Assembly: GCF_012927205.1 (NCBI RefSeq)
Contig: NZ_JABBGC010000004.1
Span: 186,001 to 250,000, forward strand
Length of the DNA stretch: 64,000 nucleotides
Direction of reading: 5' to 3'
Source: Chitinophaga fulva
Lineage (GTDB): Bacteria > Bacteroidota > Bacteroidia > Chitinophagales > Chitinophagaceae
Positions 44,101 to 52,733 of this stretch are shown here, piece by piece. Below the pieces are notes generated by a model. It was not told the DNA's origin, made no database searches, and saw nothing but the letters and a program-made list of their open reading frames with translations. The translations under genes were made by a program, and so were the position numbers. Each line of letters begins with the position of its first letter. Within the stretch, counting starts at the first letter, position 1.

Positions 44101-44232
44101 GTCGGTGGCCGCCAGCGTTCGTGAATGGCATAGGAGTAGTAGGAACAGGGAGAGCGCAGCCGTGAGTGACAATCTCAGGATACCAGGCCTGATCGTGTCA
44201 GTATTGTTCCTGGTATGGATGTTGAAAACCAT
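41152..44232 (-). CDS. SusC/RagA-family TonB-dependent receptor (no STN domain)
   Basis: A 1026-residue outer-membrane importer. It has a signal peptide ending near residue 41, then a carboxypeptidase-regulatory-like domain at about 46-117 (VTGTVTDSTGAPMPGVLV), EVVVTDGY, a plug (NDIESIDVLKDAAATALYG, STGVIVITTKRGK) and a barrel ending GINVGF. There is no STN domain, matching the absence of any FecR nearby. Expression is probably controlled from the 497-bp divergent region, which carries three or four GTATAC-type palindromes. Confidence 0.95.
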   Translation of the reverse strand: MVFNIHTRNNTDTIRPGILRLSLTAALSLFLLLLCHSRTLAATDTLRVTGTVTDSTGAPMPGVLVKVNGSSQATTTDATGHFVLKQVPTGATILFSMMGYLPQEIKVGSQPLYVRLRPGIRQLDEVVVTDGYRVTTRAANTSAIGTISGSALENKPFSTVMQSMQGKIAGLSAPLTSGQPGANVNIRIRGVGSLSLSSDPLIVVDGMIVNSGQLSGAVTTSNALAGINQNDIESIDVLKDAAATALYGSRGSTGVIVITTKRGKMGKTQVRADAEGGVASQIPLPHAGRPLNAAQYAELFREGLRNSGYTDAQTNDLADKYGLNSGKSNDWNDLVTRTGSQQQYNVSLNSGTEKTKLFASAGYFNQQATTIGADFKRVSGLINFDHQINKRFLLSAGVNISNVDQNTPYSTQYSGNPTWAARALRPYQLAYNDDGSINTSIAGNTNFPGIYNPLWIAKNDSKRLSETRMLGNAKLKWNIWDKLVYTSYFSIDYNTLEETIFLNPIMGDGVSAGGTSKNYYSRYTNWLTRNQLDYRYDIPGYDNFYVTASVGYEAQKSKKYLLAAVGSGFPSAHEDLTALSNAATPVGAYGQFSNYAFTSLYSSASINYRNKYALNGSYRRDGSSRFPPNNRNAGFYSIGGTWNVHEEDFFQQQRILSSLKIRSSYGTTGNANLGNYDWMPQANYSSSYSYAGYNGSQYSIIGNTDLRWETSKKFDAGADIGFRNDRFILTVDYYYNNIDGLIRAVNTSLTTGFGAVSQNVGSMVNKGWEFTIKGDILKCKDFNWNGNFNLALNKNEITRLPQGTLERNDMFYLKEGYSFNNYYLKEFAGVDPQTGSPLYYTDGGHSATTTDISKATYIVLNKQSVPKYMGGFSNVFTYKGISLGVDFNYNLGYWVYGASDIYFTSGAYYTYNKYQFIYDRRWTTPGQQTDVPKFSTTTDNSVSTYRLYRGDHIRLQNISIGYDFSHMALAKRLGVNKLYVYGRGTNLWTKTFDDRLPFDPEVSYSGFDYQNMLKYKTFTFGINVGF

Positions 44233-44729
44233 ATTTTTAAATTACAGGTTAAAAAATCCCGCAGGCCGGTAATGGCTGGCGTTGATGTTGGTTGCTTAGG
44301 TCAGTTGTTATCAGTATACCGCTCTCTGTTCAGTTGATCACATACAAATCCTGTATCAGCCTTCGGCTGATGAATGCGTAAAATGGTATGACTGATAGAT
44401 TGATGTAATTCAATCGGCAGCCGGGAGGATGCCGGTTTGATTGGTTGATATTTGTTTGTGGTCCGGATAACCAATGGTTAACCGGCGTATTAATTTATTT
44501 GTATACGAATATACATTTATTTTGTAAACAAAAAATTATTTTATCCAAAAGCGTCGGCTGGTGAGTAGATGATCGCTAATACAATGCCATAGCGTTGTAA
44601 GGTAAATAATACACTTATCCTTTGGGCTTGATAAGATAGTTTTGTTTACCGGATTTATATTGTTTTGTATACAAAATGTCTCTATCATTGTAACGGCTTC
44701 ATTATCTGTGAATGTAATTATCAACCAGC
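44233..44729. promoter_or_regulatory. Divergent control region with repeated TTTTGTATACAAAA-type palindromes
   Basis: 497 bases between divergent susC and the heparinase gene, AT-rich from about 44480, without a credible gene (a 62-codon minus ORF at 44536-44724 has no coding character). Palindromes: TTTGTATACGAA (44498-44509, one imperfect pair), TTTTGTAAACAAAA (44520-44533, one central mismatch), a perfect TTTTGTATACAAAA (44663-44676), and a half-site TTTTGTTTAC (44640-44649). The sequence class fits GntR-type operators (TNGTNNNACNA pattern, as for UxuR/ExuR-like repressors). No such regulator gene is in the window. Confidence 0.6.
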
Positions 44730-47441
44730 ATGTATATTGTTAATAATAGTAAGCGCCTTATCCTGATTGTTGTATGGTCATTGTGGTGCAGCATCGTCAC
44801 TGCACAGCAACTGCAATGGAATGTGGATAAAGCAGCGGTCAACCGTCATACAGCTGAACTGGTGAAAGGGCCTGGTAAGATAAGATGGGCCGTCCTGAAG
44901 AAAAACAGCGCGGCCACAACAGACAGCAGCCAAACACCTGCCGATCTGACGTTTTCCGTCAGCCTCCCACGGGCAGGCACCTACGAAATGATCACCTGTG
45001 CCGTTACTGAACAAAATCTGGACTCCCTCGTGAAACATGGGAAAGTGGAAACGTCACATATCAAAATACAATTCCCCGGACAACGTCCTACTAAACGCAT
45101 CGTATTCGACAGCTGGAACCATTCCATACAGGTAGCCGGTAAATTTGATCTTTCCACACCACGGCAACAGGTGAAAATATGGCTGCCTAAAGGTATCCGC
45201 CTGCAATACATCGCGTTCAAGCCCTATGCGCCACCAGCAGCGCCGGCCGCTGCACAGCAATATAAACCCACTGTGGCGCCACGACCGGGGAGGCCACGCT
45301 TATGGCTAAACGAAGAATCGCTGCCGGTGATTAAATCCCGCCTCCTTACCGGCGAAAACAAAGCGGCCTGGGAGAAGGTGAAGGCATCAGCCCGGCAACC
45401 GTTCACCTTCGCTTTTGATCCGGAAAAGGAAGTGTTCTACAACGCTGCATTGGAACAAGCTGCGGAAAATAAAGCTTTCTATTACCTCATGACCGGCGAC
45501 ACGGCCATCGGCCGCCAGGCGGTGGAACTGATCACTCACTACCTGACCATGCTGGAATTCGGCAACGTGAAATATGGCGACATTACCCGTGAGGTAGGCC
45601 GTGCTATCTACACCGGTGCGCTGGTGTATGACTGGTGTTACGCGCTACTGGACCCATCCACGAAACAGACGTTACGCTATCACATGATGCGGCAGGCCCG
45701 CGAAATGGAAATAGGCTGGCCCCCCTTTGACAACAGCGCTATCAATGGTCATGGTAACGAAGCGCAGGTCAACCGCGACCTGCTGGCTATGAGCATCGCC
45801 ATTTATGATGAAGACCCATTACCTTATCAATACACTGCTTACATTATCCTCGAACAGCTGGTGCCCATGCGGAAGTTTGAATATACTTCGCCACGGCATA
45901 ACCAGGGCGTAGACTACGGCGCTTACCGCTTCGGCTGGGAAATGCACGCCGCATGGCTGTTTCAGCGCATGACCGGCCATCCCGTTTTTGATGACAATAT
46001 CAAAAAACTGCCTTACTGGTGGCTCTATATGCGCCTGCCCGACGGGACCATGCTGCATGATGGCGATATGTTCAGCGTGCGTGCCCATCGCCTGGCCAGC
46101 TACTGGAAGCAGCCGCAAACCATGCTGCTCTGTTACGCCTACGCCAACAACCCGATACTGAAAGCAGAATTTGAAAGAGAAGGAGGACTGCCGGATAATC
46201 CGGTGCTGTTCCTGTTGGTCAACGACCCTGCACTTAAACTGTATACCAGCCTGGCTTCACTGCCATTAACCCAAAGCTACGGGAATGTTATTGGCGGCAT
46301 GGTAGCCCGCACGGGCTGGAACAATCAACCCAACAGCAACGATGTGATCGCACAAATCAAAGGCGGCGGTTATCATTTCGGCAATCACCAGCATGCCGAT
46401 GCCGGCGCACTGGAAATATACTACCACGGTATGCAACTGGGTCATATAGGACTGTATCTTTCTTATGGTACGCCGTATGATTTTAATTTCAACAAGCGGT
46501 CCGTTTCCCACAGTATGATGTTGGCCATTGATCCGGCGGAGCCGCTACTGTTCCGCACCAAAGCTAATGACGGCGGGTCCCGCTTCAGTCAGCGCTTTCC
46601 GGTTACGCCGCAGGAAACAAAGACTGATCCGTGGTTTAATTACGGTACCGTGGCTTCTGCTGCCTATCATCCCGCGTCCGCAGAAGAGCCCGGCTACAGC
46701 TATTTCAAAGCAGACCTCACTGCTGCATACTCCGCCAAAATGCAGCAATACACCCGCAGCTGCTGTTTCCTCGACCTCGGTCGTGACGACGTACCTGCGG
46801 CTATTATCCTCACGGATGATATGACTACCGTGCAGGCATCTTTCAAAAAATACTGGCAGGTCACTACGTTGCAACAACCCGTGCAAACCAGCACCGGACT
46901 GGTATTACACAACGCGGTGAATGGCATTGCCGGGAAAACATACATGAATATGCTGCTGCCGGCACCGGAAAACAGGCAAACGGAAATATTGAGCGGAGAC
47001 AGTGCTACCAGTACTTTTGGGCATCCTTATACGGTGAGTTCTCCGGTGGTGTACCGGGTGATGGTATCGCCACAAACAGCCCGGCAGCAGGACCGCTTCC
47101 TGACGGTTTTCCAGATGGCCCGGGAAAATGTGACACCGCTGCCGGTGAGCTATTACGAAGCTGCACAACGATATGTGATCACCATTGGCAACCGCATCGT
47201 GGTGATGGCTTCAAGCTCCGGCCTGATAGACGCGGCGTTTGAGCTCCTCGTTCCCGGTGATCAGCCTTACGAGGTGGTGATGACAGGCCTTGCCCCTGGC
47301 TTCTGGAATATGCAGGACAGTAATGGTAAAATAGTGAGCACTGTCAATATCGCTGCGGGAGAAAACGCCTGGTCTTTCCATGCCAAAGCAGGAACGTACA
47401 AGATCTCACCGGGACGGCCTTACCGCGATATCAGGAAATAA
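44730..47441 (+). CDS. Heparinase II/III-family polysaccharide lyase
   Basis: A 903-residue exported enzyme with a signal peptide ending near residue 25 (SIVTAQ). An N-terminal beta-rich accessory domain of about 150 residues precedes an (alpha/alpha) toroid and a C-terminal beta-sheet domain. Motifs expected for the family are present: NGHGNEAQ with His341, NQGVDYGAYRF with Tyr396 and Tyr399, and GNHQHADAG with His553 and His555. Such lyases cleave uronic-acid-containing polysaccharides by beta-elimination. It is divergent from SusC/SusD and probably pre-processes their glycan. The exact substrate is unknown. Confidence 0.85.
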   Translation: MYIVNNSKRLILIVVWSLWCSIVTAQQLQWNVDKAAVNRHTAELVKGPGKIRWAVLKKNSAATTDSSQTPADLTFSVSLPRAGTYEMITCAVTEQNLDSLVKHGKVETSHIKIQFPGQRPTKRIVFDSWNHSIQVAGKFDLSTPRQQVKIWLPKGIRLQYIAFKPYAPPAAPAAAQQYKPTVAPRPGRPRLWLNEESLPVIKSRLLTGENKAAWEKVKASARQPFTFAFDPEKEVFYNAALEQAAENKAFYYLMTGDTAIGRQAVELITHYLTMLEFGNVKYGDITREVGRAIYTGALVYDWCYALLDPSTKQTLRYHMMRQAREMEIGWPPFDNSAINGHGNEAQVNRDLLAMSIAIYDEDPLPYQYTAYIILEQLVPMRKFEYTSPRHNQGVDYGAYRFGWEMHAAWLFQRMTGHPVFDDNIKKLPYWWLYMRLPDGTMLHDGDMFSVRAHRLASYWKQPQTMLLCYAYANNPILKAEFEREGGLPDNPVLFLLVNDPALKLYTSLASLPLTQSYGNVIGGMVARTGWNNQPNSNDVIAQIKGGGYHFGNHQHADAGALEIYYHGMQLGHIGLYLSYGTPYDFNFNKRSVSHSMMLAIDPAEPLLFRTKANDGGSRFSQRFPVTPQETKTDPWFNYGTVASAAYHPASAEEPGYSYFKADLTAAYSAKMQQYTRSCCFLDLGRDDVPAAIILTDDMTTVQASFKKYWQVTTLQQPVQTSTGLVLHNAVNGIAGKTYMNMLLPAPENRQTEILSGDSATSTFGHPYTVSSPVVYRVMVSPQTARQQDRFLTVFQMARENVTPLPVSYYEAAQRYVITIGNRIVVMASSSGLIDAAFELLVPGDQPYEVVMTGLAPGFWNMQDSNGKIVSTVNIAAGENAWSFHAKAGTYKISPGRPYRDIRK

Positions 47442-47444
47442 ACT

Positions 47445-48167
47445 TCAGGATGGTAACGGTTCACCACAACCCGAAATCTCTACCAGTTTTTTTACGTCGG
47501 TGATGCAGATTTTTTTGCCAGCGATCGTGAGTACACCGGCTTGTTTGAAAGCGGATAAAAAGCGGGTCACATTTTCAACACCGGTACCTACCATGTTGGC
47601 AAGATCGGTGCGGGGTATTTGTATCAGGATGTCTTCGCCCGCTGGTGTTTCGTCTTTAAACTTCTCCCGTAAAACAATCAGGGTAATGGCTAACCGCTCC
47701 TGTACGGACCGGTGTGTGAAGGCGGAAATGCTGTTGGTCAGCACCGTAAATTCATGGCTCAGTGTTTTGAGCAGGCGTCGTGCGAGGCTGCCGGAGCGGT
47801 TTAGCAGCTGCAGAAAATCTTCTTTCGGTATAAAAGCGATGGTGCTTTCTTCCAGCGTGGCGGCAGAGTCGGGATACCTGCCTCCTGCGAGGATGGCGTG
47901 ATAACCTACCAGTTCACCGGTATTGGCCACATATATGATCTGCTCTTTCCCGTCTTTGTCGACCCGGTATTTTTTGACTTTCCCTTTTTGAATATAATAG
48001 ATACCGAAGGCGGGCGCGGCTTCCCGGAATATGACTTCTCCTTTGTTATAACGTTGGGTGGTCATCAGGGAGGTAAGGGCAGCGTGTTCTTCTTCCGGCA
48101 GGTTGCTTAACACAGACCGGGAGCGGAAATTCCATTTATCGATAGGAAACAGGCCAGATAAACTCAT
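47445..48167 (-). CDS. Crp/Fnr-family transcriptional regulator
   Basis: A 240-residue regulator with a cyclic-nucleotide-binding-type beta-roll (GEVIFREAAPAFGIYYIQKGKVKKYRVDKDG, TGELVGYHAILAGGRYPDSAATLE) and a Crp-type winged helix (TDLANMVGTGVENVTRFLSAFKQAGVL). It is divergent from and clearly paralogous to 48216-48899: both begin with FPIDKWNFRS or FPIDQWDFRS and share STIAFIPKEDFL. It ends three bases from the heparinase gene. Ligand and targets are unknown. Confidence 0.93.
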   Translation of the reverse strand: MSLSGLFPIDKWNFRSRSVLSNLPEEEHAALTSLMTTQRYNKGEVIFREAAPAFGIYYIQKGKVKKYRVDKDGKEQIIYVANTGELVGYHAILAGGRYPDSAATLEESTIAFIPKEDFLQLLNRSGSLARRLLKTLSHEFTVLTNSISAFTHRSVQERLAITLIVLREKFKDETPAGEDILIQIPRTDLANMVGTGVENVTRFLSAFKQAGVLTIAGKKICITDVKKLVEISGCGEPLPS

Positions 48168-48215
48168 CGCAGGCCAAAGGTAAATTTTAATTTTAAAATG
48201 CTAGTTTTGGTCGCA

Positions 48216-48899
48216 ATGAGCAAAGGTGTCTTCCCGATAGATCAGTGGGATTTCAGAAGTGAATCCGTGTTGATGGACCTCCCGCAGGAGGTATATGACC
48301 GGCTGATGGTCCATAAGACAGAGCGGATATATGAACAGCATGAAATCCTTTTCCGGGAAGGAGCTTTCCCTTCCGGGATATTTTATATCGTCAAAGGGAA
48401 AGTAAAAAAATATAAAGCCAACAGGGAAGGAAGGGAGCAGATCGTTAACCTGGCTCATACCGGTCAACTGATAGGCTATCACGCAGTGCTCTCTGAAGAA
48501 CGTTACCCTGATACCGCAGCAGCGCTGGAAAAAAGTACCATCGCTTTTATACCGAAAGAAGATTTCCTCGATGCGCTGGACCATTCGCCACTGCTGACAA
48601 CCCGGCTGCTGACTACGCTGAGCCATGAATTTGCGGTACTGGTGAACAACCTGACCATGTTTGCTCAAAAAACGGTCAGGGAGCGGCTGGCGCTACAGTT
48701 GTTGATAATGCGCGAAAAATTCAGGGATGATACGATCAATCTGAACAGGGAAGACCTGGCCAACCTGGTGGGAACGGCCCGTGAAAATGTGATCCGGGCA
48801 CTGGCTGCCTTCAGGGAGGAAGGCCTGGTGGAAACACGGGGCCGCAAAATTATCATCCGGGATGTGGACAAACTGATGGCGATTGCCAGTTCTCCGTGA
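48216..48899 (+). CDS. Crp/Fnr-family transcriptional regulator (paralogue)
   Basis: A 227-residue regulator. I choose ATG 48216 (MSKGVFPIDQW), because it lines up with the start of the paralogue; ATG 48198 adds six residues. Beta-roll: HEILFREGAFPSGIFYIVKGKVKKY, TGQLIGYHAVLSEERYPDTAAALE. Winged helix: REDLANLVGTARENVIRALAAFREEGLV. The start codons of the divergent pair are about 48 bases apart, so one shared operator region probably controls both. It has no obvious link to adjacent metabolic genes. Confidence 0.92.
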   Translation: MSKGVFPIDQWDFRSESVLMDLPQEVYDRLMVHKTERIYEQHEILFREGAFPSGIFYIVKGKVKKYKANREGREQIVNLAHTGQLIGYHAVLSEERYPDTAAALEKSTIAFIPKEDFLDALDHSPLLTTRLLTTLSHEFAVLVNNLTMFAQKTVRERLALQLLIMREKFRDDTINLNREDLANLVGTARENVIRALAAFREEGLVETRGRKIIIRDVDKLMAIASSP

Positions 48900-48900
48900 T

Positions 48901-49635
48901 TTAAGCCACTGCCGGCGCCTTTATACGCCGCACCATCTTCCTCATCCGCACACGGAACAGGTCATAAAACAATGCTATGACCAGCACGCCCGCCGGCAGA
49001 TAAAATGTATTATAAGACAACCGGAGAAAAGCATACCCGCCTACGATACCGCCTCCCAGGAAAAAGAAGATGATGACCAGCCGGAGAATAATTTTTTTCC
49101 TGACATCTGTATCAGGTGAATGTCGATTGAATAATATCGTATGAAGATCAATACCAAGATCGGTGAACATACCCGTCAGGTGCGTTGTGCGTACTACATA
49201 CCCTGAGATGGTGGACACCAGCGCATTCTGCATACCCATCGCAAACAGGAGACTGCCTGCGAAGTATTCCGTTTGCAGAATACTTTGCCGATAGGTATGC
49301 CCGAATGTGCCCACCAGTATAAGGATAATCATCTCACAAAGAATGGGTATCATATAACCCCACCGCCTGAAAGGGCCGGTTTTACCGGAGAAAAGACTGG
49401 AGAAAAAAGCGCCTGCCAGGAAAAGCAATAACCATAACGCCACCATCCGGGCCGCCCTGAAATCGCCGGTGGCGAGTTTGTGTGCCAACAGCGCGGCGTG
49501 CCCGGTCACATTGGTGGTCAGCACGGCGAAGGCAAAGAGCCCCGCCGCATTTACCATCCCTGCAGTAAAACAGAGTAATACCGCCAGTCGTAGGTTATGT
49601 TTGTAATTTCTTTTTCTTCCGGTGTGGCGCAGCAT
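48901..49635 (-). CDS. DUF1275/YoaK-family membrane protein
   Basis: A 244-residue inner-membrane protein with six or seven hydrophobic helices and the family's signatures: LCFTAGMVNAAGLFAFAVLTTNVTG near the N-terminus, and GMQNALVSTISGYVVRTTHLTGMFTDLG in the middle. Function of the family is not established; some members are suggested to be transporters. It is convergent with the Crp gene at two bases, and is followed on the left by nothing else on its strand. Confidence 0.88.
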   Translation of the reverse strand: MLRHTGRKRNYKHNLRLAVLLCFTAGMVNAAGLFAFAVLTTNVTGHAALLAHKLATGDFRAARMVALWLLLFLAGAFFSSLFSGKTGPFRRWGYMIPILCEMIILILVGTFGHTYRQSILQTEYFAGSLLFAMGMQNALVSTISGYVVRTTHLTGMFTDLGIDLHTILFNRHSPDTDVRKKIILRLVIIFFFLGGGIVGGYAFLRLSYNTFYLPAGVLVIALFYDLFRVRMRKMVRRIKAPAVA

Positions 49636-49650
49636 GGGTAGAGGCCTGTT

Positions 49651-49869
49651 TTATTGCAGTTCCGGGCATCCCCGAAGGCAGATCAGTGCGTAACGGAAAC
49701 TGCTCCATTGTGTGCTGTCCCATTCCAGCGGGGACTGTTGCTCCAGCCATGTTTGCAGTTGAGCAGCCATATCATCGTTTGTGATGCCGGAAATAATTTG
49801 CATCACCTGTTGTTTGTCTGTGGCCTGTTTTAATGCTTCAATAGTTGATGTATGCTTCTCTGTTATCAT
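49651..49869 (-). CDS. Small cytoplasmic protein of unknown function
   Basis: A 72-residue protein (MITEKHTSTIEAL start) that I do not recognise. It is helical and soluble, with one Cys near the end (LICLRGCPELQ). It lies between the methyltransferase (ten bases after) and the DUF1275 gene (15 bases before), all on the minus strand, so the three probably form one operon. Confidence 0.6.
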   Translation of the reverse strand: MITEKHTSTIEALKQATDKQQVMQIISGITNDDMAAQLQTWLEQQSPLEWDSTQWSSFRYALICLRGCPELQ

Positions 49870-49879
49870 GATAATTTTT

Positions 49880-50479
49880 TTAAGATCGTTTTACCCACAT
49901 TTTCAGCAGGAAGTCCACACTGGCATCTACCAGCTGATAAGTTGGCGGTATTTCATCTTCGAGGCTGTGGAAGGTGACCACCCGGGTGCCGCCCGGTTTA
50001 TGGGCCAGTCCCTGGAACATTTGCCGGCAGTAGTAATGATACAGGCTGGCGGAGTATTCCGTATCCTGGTCGATATGACCATCTTCGGCGAGGTTCTCAA
50101 AAAATGCGTTGTAAAAGTAGAAGTGGTCGAAATCGTCAAAGTCTATCTGGGTAACGTTCCCATGAATAAACTGTGCATTTTCCACTCCCGTCAGCCGTTG
50201 TGCGGAGCGGGCAAAATTATGCAGTTCTTTGCGTTGTTCGATACCATAGAAAGTACTTTCCGGGTAATGGTGCGCGCCTAACAGGCAGAATTTACCCACG
50301 CCGCTGCCTACATCGAGGATGCGGCCGCCCAGGCCGGTAGCCAGAAAGCGGGCTGCTTTGCGGGCTACTTCCACCGGTGTCCAGTGCCGTCTTGATAATT
50401 GCTGAATTCGTTGCGGGTACAGCCAGTCAAAAGCTGCGTCATTTACATACCACGTTGGGCTTGCGGTTATTTCGTTCAT
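49880..50479 (-). CDS. Class I SAM-dependent methyltransferase
   Basis: A 199-residue protein with a Rossmann-type methyltransferase core. Motif I is ILDVGSGVGKFCLLGA (about residue 55), followed by STFYGIEQRKELHNFA (acidic loop, Glu), QFIHGNVTQIDFDDFDHFYFYNAF (motif II/IV region) and KPGGTRVVTFHSL. The substrate is not evident. It is first in a minus-strand run with the 72-residue protein and DUF1275. Confidence 0.88.
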   Translation of the reverse strand: MNEITASPTWYVNDAAFDWLYPQRIQQLSRRHWTPVEVARKAARFLATGLGGRILDVGSGVGKFCLLGAHHYPESTFYGIEQRKELHNFARSAQRLTGVENAQFIHGNVTQIDFDDFDHFYFYNAFFENLAEDGHIDQDTEYSASLYHYYCRQMFQGLAHKPGGTRVVTFHSLEDEIPPTYQLVDASVDFLLKMWVKRS

Positions 50480-50691
50480 ACCGGATGCAAAGTTAGTCCA
50501 CTGTAGCGTTAGCGGCGCTGATACTTTTCAGGAAAAAAGCTGCAAAAAGTCACTTTTTGAAATCTTCGGGGAGGGTAATATTTGCGAAGAAGCGGGTAAT
50601 TTCTGAGAACGACATCCTTTGAATTCCCCTTAAATTTAATACCTTGGAAGCAAATTACAACCAAAATAATTGATCGCATACCGGATGGGTT

Positions 50692-51339
50692 TTGGATAAT
50701 GACCGACCGGTTTTATCTGTTTTAAAATTGCCAACCGTCCTACTATATGATGATACGGCCCTTTTCAGAAAAGTGGCCCAGGGTGATGAAACGGCTTTTC
50801 GGACACTCTTCGACCGATATTGGGATACCGTGCACGGGGTTGCATTGGCATTGACCAAATCAGCCACCACGGCAGAAGAGATGGCGCAGGACGTTTTCGT
50901 GAAACTGTGGCTCAAACGGGATAAACTGGCAGCAGTAGCCAATTTCGAAGGCTACCTGTTCATGGTGGCACGCAACCATATCTTCAATACTTTCCGAAAA
51001 AAAATACAGCTCACTTCTTTTACCGATCATCTGTTGGATTATGCAGCCAACCATATGGCCGCCGCAGATACGCCTGACAAACGGCTGCTATGTAATGAAC
51101 TGGAAACACTGGTCGCACAGGCGGTGGACCAAATGCCGCCACAACAACGGTCAGTATACTGCATGAGCCGCCAGCAAGGCCTTAGCCAGGAAGAGATTGC
51201 AGACGCCCTGCATATCTCCCGGCATACCGTGAAAAGTCATATGAACAAAGCACTACACCTTATCCGCAACTACCTGAGGGAACACGCTACCCTCGAAATG
51301 TTGCTTCTCTTTTATTTTATGGCGATGAACGCCCATTAA
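50692..51339 (+). CDS. ECF-subfamily RNA polymerase sigma factor
   Basis: A 215-residue sigma factor heading the fourth Sus-like locus. Region 2: LFRKVAQGDETAFRTLFDRYWD, AEEMAQDVFVKLWLKRDKL, YLFMVARNHIFNTFRKK. Region 4: QAVDQMPPQQRSVYCMSRQQG, ADALHISRHTVKSHMNKALHL. No ATG is in frame before region 2, so TTG 50692 is taken as start, with another TTG at 50728 possible. A hydrophobic C-terminal tail (LEMLLLFYFMAMNAH) is common in this family. The FecR gene follows after 73 bases. Confidence 0.93.
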   Translation: MDNDRPVLSVLKLPTVLLYDDTALFRKVAQGDETAFRTLFDRYWDTVHGVALALTKSATTAEEMAQDVFVKLWLKRDKLAAVANFEGYLFMVARNHIFNTFRKKIQLTSFTDHLLDYAANHMAAADTPDKRLLCNELETLVAQAVDQMPPQQRSVYCMSRQQGLSQEEIADALHISRHTVKSHMNKALHLIRNYLREHATLEMLLLFYFMAMNAH

Positions 51340-51412
51340 AAAAATTTTTTTCCCAACTCATACCATCACCCTTTATCTGTGTCTTTACTAGACATAGCAA
51401 CCCTCATTGCCC

Positions 51413-52585
51413 ATGGAACAGACACGTTTGAAAGTGCTGCTGCGGCGTTATCTCGACAATTCTCTTCCGCCGTCAGCGCTGAAGGAACTGATCGCTGAGC
51501 TGCAACAGGATACACATCAGGATACAGTTTTACAGGAGCTGGGACAGGCGCTGGCTGGCGGCGCCTATGCCACGCCTACCGACACAGAGAAGAAGGATAT
51601 TATTTTCCGCAGCATCCTTCAGAAAGCAGCGGAGCAGGAAGCAGCCGCTGTATTACAACCAGTGAAGCGCCACAGGTCCCTGTGGAAAGCGGCCGTGGCT
51701 GCCATGGTGATCATACTGGCAGGGGTGGCAGCTTACTTTGCAGCAGGCCACCGGTTCACGAACCATCGTCCGGTGCTGGCCCGCCAGGATGTGCAGCCCG
51801 GCGGCAACAAGGCAATGTTGCTCCTTGCTGATGGCAGGTACGTTACCCTGGACAGTACCAATAAAGGAACGCTGGCACAGCAGGGCAGCGCTACCGTGTC
51901 CCAGACAGGTGGCGGGCAACTGGCCTACGATGGTCCAAATGCTAATGATAAAGAGATCGTATACAATACCGTTTTCACACCGCGTGGCGGTCAGTTCCGC
52001 ATTGTATTGCCAGACGGTACCAAAGTATGGCTCAATGCTGCTTCATCACTGCGTTTCCCCACTACTTTCCCGGCCAACGAACGCCGCGTGGAAATTAACG
52101 GCGAGGCTTACTTTGAAGTGGCCCCGCAGCAGTCATCTCCTTTTAAGGTAGCAGCGCCACATGCCGAAGTAACGGTACTGGGCACACATTTTAATGTAAA
52201 CTCCTATATGGACGATGGGGCGGTGAAGACAACGCTGCTGGAAGGCCGTGTCCTTGTGACCCATCAGGGCCGTACCGTGGCGCTTAAACCTGGTCAGCAG
52301 GCGCAAACGAAAGATGGTATCCGCATACTGGAACAAATAGACACCGATGCATTAATGGCCTGGAAAGACGGGCGCTTTTCCTGTAATGATATTCCATTGG
52401 AAGACATCATGCGGCAAATCAGCAGATGGTATGATGTCCAGGTGATTTTTAAAGATAATATTACCGATACCTATAGTGTAGAAATTTCCAGGGATGTACC
52501 CCTGTCTAAACTACTGCAATTCCTGGAATTGAGCGGGGGCGTGCATTTTGACGTTAATGAAAAAACAATTATCGTAAAAAAATAA
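51413..52585 (+). CDS. FecR-family sigma regulator
   Basis: A 390-residue inner-membrane protein (ATG 51413; TTG 51407 is the alternative). The cytoplasmic part is about 85 residues, followed by a transmembrane helix (AVAAMVIILAGVAAYFAAG). The FecR domain has FRIVLPDGTKVWLNAASSLRFP, NGEAYFEVAPQQSSPF and LGTHFNVNSYMDDG, and a DUF4974-type C-terminus follows (CNDIPLEDIMRQISRWYDVQ). It should hold the sigma factor encoded just upstream and receive the signal from the STN domain of the SusC at 52734. Confidence 0.95.
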   Translation: MEQTRLKVLLRRYLDNSLPPSALKELIAELQQDTHQDTVLQELGQALAGGAYATPTDTEKKDIIFRSILQKAAEQEAAAVLQPVKRHRSLWKAAVAAMVIILAGVAAYFAAGHRFTNHRPVLARQDVQPGGNKAMLLLADGRYVTLDSTNKGTLAQQGSATVSQTGGGQLAYDGPNANDKEIVYNTVFTPRGGQFRIVLPDGTKVWLNAASSLRFPTTFPANERRVEINGEAYFEVAPQQSSPFKVAAPHAEVTVLGTHFNVNSYMDDGAVKTTLLEGRVLVTHQGRTVALKPGQQAQTKDGIRILEQIDTDALMAWKDGRFSCNDIPLEDIMRQISRWYDVQVIFKDNITDTYSVEISRDVPLSKLLQFLELSGGVHFDVNEKTIIVKK

Positions 52586-52733
52586 AGAAAGACAACCATT
52601 CAGGCAGTTATCATCAGATGCAATAAAAAACCGGGCAGTGTTCGCGGCACGACCCGGCAGATTGTTGGATCAGGACTCTTATACAATCATTTTCGGGACT
52701 GCTAATTGTTTACATCCAAACTCTAACAAAAGT

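Noticed and set aside
44536-44724. 62-codon minus-strand ORF in the heparinase control region
   Set aside because: AT-rich, no family features, and it overlaps the palindromes and promoter.
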